Source: a virus
IMG/VR virus record: IMGVR_UViG_3300016461_000037
Coordinates: 1-41,521 of that record
DNA: 41,521 bases
Strand: one strand, 5' to 3'
The notes beneath the pieces were generated by a model. It worked only from the letters and a program-made list of their open reading frames with translations. It was not told the DNA's origin and did no database searches. Shown one piece after another: positions 29,852 to 38,800 of the stretch (positions within the stretch are counted from its first letter, which is position 1; every line of letters starts with the position of its first letter). A program made the translations under genes and the position numbers.

Positions 29852-32800
29852 GCCGTTATCAAGATTGATGAAAACTACAAACCAGAAGATCCGCTTGGCC
29901 TGCTTAAGGGTGGAACTGGTTTCGGTCAGCAGCCCGCGACAACACAGCAGACACCGCAGCAAGCCAGACAGGCACCAGCGCCAACTTCGACCAACCTTGA
30001 CCCTCGCGACTACAATGACGTCGTAAACACCGTCATTGCTGAAGCCGGCGGTGAAGGCCCCGACGGCATGGCGGCCGTAGCGTCGGTCATCAAAAATCGC
30101 TCGGCCAGGCGCTATCAGGGGATCGGAGACGTCGTTCGCGCTCCCAAGCAGTTCGAGGGATATGAAAACCCCGGCGAAGGCTCCAGACGCGCCCAGCAAG
30201 ACCCCAAGGTCCGCAGCGAAGCCGAACGGATCGTCAATGGCGTTCTGGATGGGTCATTGCCAGACCCAACGGGCGGCGCTGATCATTTCAAGAACGATAC
30301 TGTAGACCCGGATTGGTCACGCAAGATGCCCGCCGTAGCGCGGATCGGTGGCCAGACCTTCTACAATTCCGGCGCAGGTTCCGGAGAGCCGACAAAAGCT
30401 CCAGCTGCACAGGCAATCGAGCACGTGCTTGGGCTCAATCAGCCATCGGCAAACGAAGTGAAGGAACCCGATACCCGTCGCGGCTTGGCGCGGCTGGTGC
30501 CTGAAGAACCGGCACCCAAATATGAAGGCGCAGGCGGCGCTCTGCGTTTCAACCACCCTGAACAAAACAAACTCAATCCTGCCTTTGACGCCATCTTGCG
30601 CGAAACGTCGAAGGCCATGGGCATGGATTTCACGATCACATCGGGCTTTCGTTCCGCACAGCACCCGGTTGAGGCGGCAAAAGCATCGCCCGGCGAACAC
30701 TCGAAAGGCGAAGCCTCAGATATCGATTTGCGCGGCATGAATGATCAACAGCGCATGCAACTGGTTCAGGATCTGCGCGCACGCGGCGTGAAGCGGTTCG
30801 GCACATATTCCGATTCCCCAAACATGTTGCATGTCGACATGAAGGATCAGACGGGCAGTGGCAAAGAATGGTTCATGCATGATCGCACGGCGCGTCGCAT
30901 GGGAAGTGCACCAGAATGGTTCCGGCAGGCCGCTGAAGGCAAGGCTCCATCCCCGGCTGGCAAATCGTCCGGGCAAGCCATCGAAGTCGGTGCGGACTTC
31001 GCGCCCTCAGATCCGCTTGGCATCCTAGCCGGGCAACAGAACCCGTTCGGGTTGGCTCAGCCACAACCCAAGACAGAAACCGAAGCCACACCTGTCGCGA
31101 CACAAGCCGAAGCTGTCAATCCGGAGGCGCAGCAGCTCGTGGCAAAGGAGCCTGGGCGCTACAAGGAAATGACGCAGGAGGAGTACGATTCCTTCAAGGC
31201 GGATTTCGATAAGAAACAGCCATGGCTCATTACCGACATGGCAAACATGTTCGTGGGCGGCACGTTCAAGGGGATTGGGCAGACCATTCGCGGCGCTGGT
31301 GCTCTGGCGAACTCCCTCGCCTCCCCGACAATCACGGATATCATCAATCCGATCTTTGGTACCGACTACAAGCCGAGCAATCCGCTAACGATGCCAGCGG
31401 ACTGGATGAAGAAATTCGGCCAGGACATTCAGGAAAATCCTGTCGGTGTTTCGGCGGCGACCAGAGAGGCTATTGCCGATTCAAACCCTGACGGCGATAT
31501 CTTGAAACCGTCGACATGGACGCTTGGCAAGAAGCCCAGCCTGCGGGGCTATACGGCGCTCGGCCTCGACGTGTTCGGTTCAATGGCTCCAGTCGTCGCT
31601 GGCGTCGTGGCGAGTGGTGGCGGTGCAACCACTGGTATGGCTGTTGGCGGTCTACAGGGCGGTGGCGCAGCTGAAGAAACGGCGCGAGACGTCATCGACG
31701 AGATGGCGCGCCAGCCCGGCATGCTGGAAAAGGAGTCGGCATATTTCCGCGAGCAGATCGCCGCCGGAAAAACTCGTGACGAAGCCGTTGCGGCAACAAA
31801 GGAAGCCGCTGGTCAGTCTGCTTTCATCTGGGACTTGCCGGTTTCGGCACTTGGTGGCGCGGCCACGGCCAAGCTTATCCACCCGGCGTCGCACGTTTTC
31901 GAAGGCGGACGTTTGGCAACCCGTGTCGCTGGTCGGACTGCAGCATCCGCATTGGAGGAAGGGGCGCAGGAAGTCGGTGAAACCATTGCCACCCGCCATG
32001 GCGTCAATCAAGGCGTTGGCACAGATCTCAATCTGACAGATGGCACGTTCTCTGACTTCCTTCTTGGAGCCATTGGTGGCGGTATTCCAGGCGCTGGTGG
32101 TGGATTGATGAGCAAGCGGGCTGAAAGCCACGCACGCGACGAAACCGCCCCGGCGCCGGGCGACGAACAAGATGCCCCCCAGCCTGCCAGCCCAGACGCG
32201 CCTGTTGCCCCGCCAAAAGGTCCGCTGGCGCGCGCCGCGGAGTACGGCCGTCAGCAGAATGTCCAGAAATTCACGATCAATGATGGCCCAATTGCGGGTA
32301 TGGGGCCCGGACCGCTCGACGGTCAGACGGTAAGCCTTGCTCCGGATCAGAGCGGCGTGTCGACGAATATGCGGCGCGTTGTGCTTCCGGACGGGCAGAT
32401 AACTGTTGTCGGCAACAATCTGCTCACAGCGCACAGCCCCCGCCCACTCGCTGCCAAGAATGCAGCTCCAGATGGTGCGCCACGTCCGGGCGCAACGGTT
32501 CGCGTTGATGCTCCCGGTATCGAACCATTCATGGGGCGCATTGAGGGCTATGCCGACGGCGAAGCCACAATTATCGATTCCGGCACCGGCGAGGTTATGC
32601 AGATCCCGGTTGGTAGCCTGACAGAAATAGCCAAGGCACCCGACGAACTCGCCGCCGGAACGCCGAATGAACGTCCGATCATCACGCTAGGGATGCGCGG
32701 CCAGCTTGAAGACATGGGATATTCGCCCGAAGCGGTTCGGAAAATGACACCCGAGCAGGCGGATGACATTCTAAAGAATGACAAGGCCGCAGTGACCGAG

Positions 32801-35800
32801 CAGACAATGCCGGCCGCCGAACCCGTTGGCAGCGAGCACAAGTCTGAACTCCCACCGGAATCGGACCAGATCAAGGCTGCATCACGCCCGCAGGGACCGC
32901 CGATGGCAGGCGAGCGCGTCATCATCCAGGCGCCGGGGGTCGAGCGGTTTAGCGGACGCATAGAGCGATACGAGGATGGTGCGAATGGTCCCGAAGCCGT
33001 CGTCACCAGCGAAGCTGGCACAGAGATGCAGGTGCCACTCGACAATCTCTATGTCACCAAAGTCACGCCCAAGCAGGCCGAACAGGCCGAACTGAAAGCA
33101 AACCCGCCGCTCGAGCGCGAGCCGATAGCCTCAGCGCCGGAGAACCGCACCGTTGGCGGCAAGCAGGTGATAATGCCCAACGCGCTGCATGCGCAGCTGT
33201 TCGACCTTGGCAAGGAGCGACTGACATCCAAGCGGCTTCTCGGCACATCGATGTTGGATATCGACAAAGCTTTTGCACCGAAGCAGGGCGAGCTGGCCGA
33301 CAAGCTCGGGGTAACTCCTGAAAGCCTTGGCAAGCTCGCTGATGATTATCGCTACCGAGTCGAACGCGCTGCAAAGGAAGCTCGTTCCGAGTTGCCGATC
33401 AGCATGCACGAGTTGAACGCCGAGCGCTTGAAAAACGCCCGTGCCGAACGTGCCGCGTCCGATCCACTACCAATTGACCCGGCAGTCGAGGCCAAGCGCG
33501 AAGTGGCGAATTGGTGGGATGGCGAACTGAACGACGAACAGCGCAAGGACATTCTTGCAAAGGCAGGCGTGAAGCGGTCCGAAAAGTTCCTCTGGAAAAA
33601 CCACAAGCCCAACATTCAGGCGAGGCTGGTCAAATTCCGTGAAAGTCCGGCAGCGCCGGTTGACCTTGCCGCGCGCGAGGCGGCCACATCGCCGCACAAC
33701 AGGCTTCCGGAACCGACACAGGCACAGAAGGAGGCCGGAAACTATGCCAAGGGGCACGTGCGTCTTGGCGGCATGGACATTTCGATTGAAAACCCCGCCG
33801 GATCGACCCGCAAGGGCAGCGATGCCAAGGGCAAGGCTTGGATGACCACCATGAAGAGCCATTATGGCTACTTCAAGGGCACCATTGGCCGCGATAAAGA
33901 TCACATCGACACTTTCATCAAGCCAGGCACGGCCGCCCTCACAGACGCCTCGCCAATCTTTGTCGTCGATCAGAAGAACGCGAGTGGCGCGTTCGACGAA
34001 CACAAGGTCATGACCGGCTACGGCAACGAAGTCGAAGCCCGTGTTGCCTACAATGAGAACTATTCCAAAGGCTGGAAGGGGATGGGCGATGTCACCGCGA
34101 CAACGCTCGGAGAATTCAAGTGCTGGTTGAGCGAGGGTGACACCACAAAGCCATTTGCGAAGCAGTCCCAAGAGACAGCTACTGACACGCCAAAGGTGGG
34201 AACACCTGAGTACCGTGCCGCGCTCGATGACGATATCGAGCAAGCCAAAGCAGCTGCCAAGAACTTCAATTCTGGTGATGAGGTGGAAACTACCGGTGAG
34301 GGTCGCACTTTGCGCGGTACGATCGCTGGTAAAGCAGATTCCATAGGAAGCTTCACGGTCAAAAAAGACAACGGCAGCACGTTCTACGCGCGTGCCTCAA
34401 TGTTGCGTAAGGTTGCCACCGAGATAACTTCTGAAAGCGATTTCGTGGGCAATCCGCTTCCAGAACGGGGAGTGGCACCCGCCACTCGCGGCAGCGATGG
34501 TAAAATCTACGTTGGTAGACCAGGAGGGGTACATTTCGAGATCGAGCGGCCGGACGGCGTTGAATGGAGCGATATCGGTTTTGTAACGCCGTCCGGTGAG
34601 TTTCTTGATCGAAAGCAGGCGTTCGACTGGGTTGAGAAAAATGAAAAGCCGGTAACGCCTTCTGACAACATGGGCCGATCGCTTGACGCGCTCGACTACC
34701 GTGAGCAGGTGCCGGAGCGCTCGCGAAAATCCGCAAATACCGATCCAGTTGGCCGTGACGGCGATACAGTCGACCAGGCGTCGCCAGCGCCCGCCGAGTG
34801 GGGCGCATCCAACAAGCTGGTTTCCCGCGATCGCGCAGACGAAATTCGAAAGAAGTTGCGCGAGAAACTGACCGGACAAATCTCGTCGGGCATTGATCCA
34901 GAGATTTTGGCACTTGGTACAGAACTTGCCGCGTTCCACATCGAAGCGGGCGCGCGCCGCTTTGCGGATTTTGCGCGTGCCGTCGCAGCCGACATGGGTG
35001 TTTCGGTAGAAAAAGTTCGACCATTTCTTCGTGCATGGTATAACGGTGCACGGGATTTGATGGAGGACTCCGGCGTCGATATTGCCGGAACCGACAATGC
35101 TGACGCTGTTAGGACCGCGCTCGCCGCGCTGAAGGATGAGGAACCGGCAAATGGCCGATCTGCAAAACTGGATCAACGACGCCCGTCAGCACTGGAAGGA
35201 ATTCCTGCCGAAACGGTACAGCGAGCTGAAGAAGGCGGGAGTGCTCGAAAAGGCACTGAACGACGCAGCGAACCAGACCTATTTGGAAACGAACCAGTTG
35301 GAAGAGAACGGATTCCAGCCGGACGAGGCATGGCAGATGGTTCGCGAGAACTATCTGATGTTGCCGGCGGAAGACCAGCACCAGACGACAGCGGAAAACC
35401 AGTCGCTAAGCCATCAGATGAGGCAAGCAGTTCGGAACGGCCAACGCGAGATGCCAATCGAGTAACATCGAAGGCGGACGCTTCACAGTCTGTCGCGGTA
35501 CCGGCCGCCGATCGCCAGATCGACTACACGCTTTCCGAAGCTGACGAACTCGGCCAGGGCGGGGCCAAGACCAAATTCCGAAACAACGTCGCGGCAATCA
35601 AACTCTTGCGGGAGCTTGCCGACGCAAACCGACCAGCGACACGGGACGAACAGTCCGTTCTTGCAAAGTGGGTTGGTTGGGGCGGCCTGCGCGCTGCATT
35701 TCCAAGAGAAGATGGCTCGGTAAACAAGGGCTGGGAAAAGGAAGCTTCCACACTCCAGGAACTGCTCACGCCGGAAGAACTTCGCGCCGCGGAATCGTCG

Positions 35801-38800
35801 ACGCGCAACGCTCATTACACGTCGCCTGAAGTGGTCGACGCCATGTGGCGCATCGCGCAGCGTCTTGGTTTCCAAGGCGGCCAGGTGCTTGAACCGTCGG
35901 TCGGTGCTGGCAACTTCCTTGGTTTGATGCCTGGCGCGCTGCGCGAGGGTTCAAACATCACCGGGGTGGAGCTCGATCACATCACCGGTGGTATCGCGAA
36001 GAACCTCTATCCGGCCGCCAACATCCAGGCACCTGTCGGTTTTCAGGAGTTTGCTGTCCCAGATCAGCACTTTGACCTTGCGATCGGCAATCCGCCATTT
36101 GGTAGTGAACGCCTCTATGACAAGCAGCGCCGCGCCCTCAACAAGTTCAGCATCCATAATTTCTTCTTTGCCAAGAGCATCGATGGCCTGAAGCCACACG
36201 GTGTGCTCGCGATGGTCGTAACCAATGCGTTCCTTGACGCGGCCGACGGCAAGGCGCGCCAATATATTTCTGACCGTGCGGATCTGCTTGGCGCAATCCG
36301 ATTGCCCAACAATGCATTCCAGAAGAATGCCGGAACTGAAGTGACAACTGACGTTGTTCTGTTTCAGAGGCGCGAGCCAGATGCCGCACCAAAGGATACA
36401 TCTTGGACCGAGATTGGCTCGGTAAAGGACAAGGAGGGCCGCTCTGTCCCGCTAAATTCATACTTCGTCGCGAATCCGCAGATGATGCTCGGTGATTTTG
36501 GGGCATATGGCTCGATGTATCGTGCAGACGAGCCGGCGCTGGTTGCCCGGCCAGGCGAAGTGTTGAGCGAAGAACTCAACAAGGCGATATCGGCAATGCC
36601 TGAGAATGTCATGAAGGCACCGGGCACTGCTGTCGTTTCCGAAGTTATCACGGTGCCGGACACCGTCGAGGAAGCTCAACAGGGATCAATGTTCCTCTCG
36701 CCAGATGGAACAATCCACCTCCGCACGGCGGATTCGCTGGGCCAAGCACAGTCTACGGCTGTTGATCTCGGAAACGAAAAGGCAAAGGAACGCGTCAGCG
36801 GCATGATCCGTATACGTGATGCTTTCGCCCGATTGCGCCGCGCTCAAATCGATGCAGCAAGCACAGATGCGAAGCTGGACAATCTGCGTAAGCGTCTCAA
36901 CGATTTCTACGACGCCTTCGCAAAGAAACACGGACCCATCAATTCCGACGCCAACAAGCGTCTGTTCCGCGACGATCCGACGTGGCCGCAGATATCTGCG
37001 CTCGAAGATGGTTTCGACAGAGGGATCAGCGCGGCTATCGCCAAAACGACCGGTGAGACCCCCCGCGCGCCGTCGGCACGCAAAGCGCCGATCTTCACCA
37101 AGCGCACGCAAGAGCCATACAGCCCACCAACGAAGGTAACGTCGGCCAAGGACGCATTGGCAACCGTGCTCGCGGATCGTGGGCGCGTGGATCTCGACGC
37201 CATGTCCAGGCTCTACGGAAAGCCTGCCGACGAGGTTGTGAAAGAGTTGGGCGCGCTGGTCTACAAGACACCCTCGGGTGCCTTTGAGACGGCTGATGGC
37301 TATCTGTCTGGCAACGTCAAACAGAAGCTTGCAGAAGCCCAACGTGCCGCAGAAACTGATCCAGATTTCCGCCGGAATATTGCAGCGCTGCGCGATGTTA
37401 TTCCGGCCGATATCGAGCCAGTTGATATCGACGTAAAGCCCGGCGCGCCATGGTTGCCGGCGAACCACGTAGCCGACTTTATTGACCACGTCATGGATAC
37501 AAAGGGTTCGCGCGCATTCTACTCGAGCGCAAACGCGAAGTGGGCCATCGATGGCGGTCGGCCGACGGAGGCCGCGGCCGCGCTGTGGGGCACCGCGCGC
37601 ACCAACGTCCAAACAATCCTCGACGCCGCCGTAAATGGACAGTCCATCACTGTCCGTGACCAACACAGGGACGGAACGTCGACAGTCAACCAGGCTGCAA
37701 CAGATGCAGCGAACGAAAAGCTCGAGCGCGTGAAGGCCGAGTGGAAGAAATGGCTTTGGCAGGACGATTCTCGGCGCGAGCAGCTGGGCCGGTTATACAA
37801 TGATACGTTCAACACCGATGTCCTTCGGGTGTTCGACGGCTCGCATCTCTCGTTTCCGGGCAAGGTCGGCGACGACATTGTCACCTTGCGCCCGAACCAG
37901 AAGAACTTTGTCTGGCGGACGCTGCAGTCCGGCACGTCGCTTGCCGATCACGTTGTGGGCGCTGGCAAGACGTTCGCGCTAATCGCTTCCGTTATGGAAA
38001 AGCGGCGCATCGGCCAGGCCAAGAAGCCGCTGCTGACTGTTCCCAATCATCTTGTCGGGCAGTGGGCGTCGGATTTCATTAAACTCTACCCAGGCGCGAA
38101 GGTGCTTGCCGCCACGAAGAAGGACTTCGAGGCCGAGAACCGCAAGCGGCTCTTTGCGCGAATTGCAACCGGTGATTGGGACGCGGTGATTGTCGCTCAT
38201 TCATCGTTCGGCAAGATCGGGGTAACACCCGAATTCGAAGCCAAATTCATACGCGAGCAAATCGCCGATATCGAAGCGTCGATCAAAGCGCTGCGCGCCG
38301 CTACCGGCGAGAAGTCCCGCAACGTGGCACAGCTTTCCAAATGGCGCGACAATATGGAAGCCAAGCTTCAGCGTTTGTTGGACGCAGGCCGCAAGGACGG
38401 TGGGCTGTATTTTGACGAGCTGGGCGTCGACGCCTTGTATGTTGATGAATTCCACGAATTCAAGAACCTCGCGTTCAGTACGTCGATGCAGCGTGTTGCT
38501 GGTCTGGGAAATGCGGCCGGAAGCCAGAAGGCCGCCGACATGTACATGAAAATGTCGATGGTGTTGGAGCGCACCGGCGACAAGAACGTGGTGACAGCCA
38601 CTGGCACGCCGCTCTCCAACACAATGGCCGAGATGTACACGCTCCAGCGGTACCTGGACAACAAGGCGCTGAAGGCGCTCGGCGTCTCGCATTTCGACGC
38701 CTGGGCACGTTTATTCGGTGACGTCGTGACGGATTGGGAACTCTCCCCCTCCGGGATGTACAAGCTCAACACACGCTTCGCCAAATTCGTAAACATGCCG

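Noticed and set aside
36686-37666. Long minus-strand frame (326 codons) inside the giant gene
   Set aside because: The plus-strand frame carries continuous domain sequence here; GC-rich third positions of the real frame produce long antisense frames. The same holds for minus frames at 31652-32434, 33467-34243 and 39833-40675.
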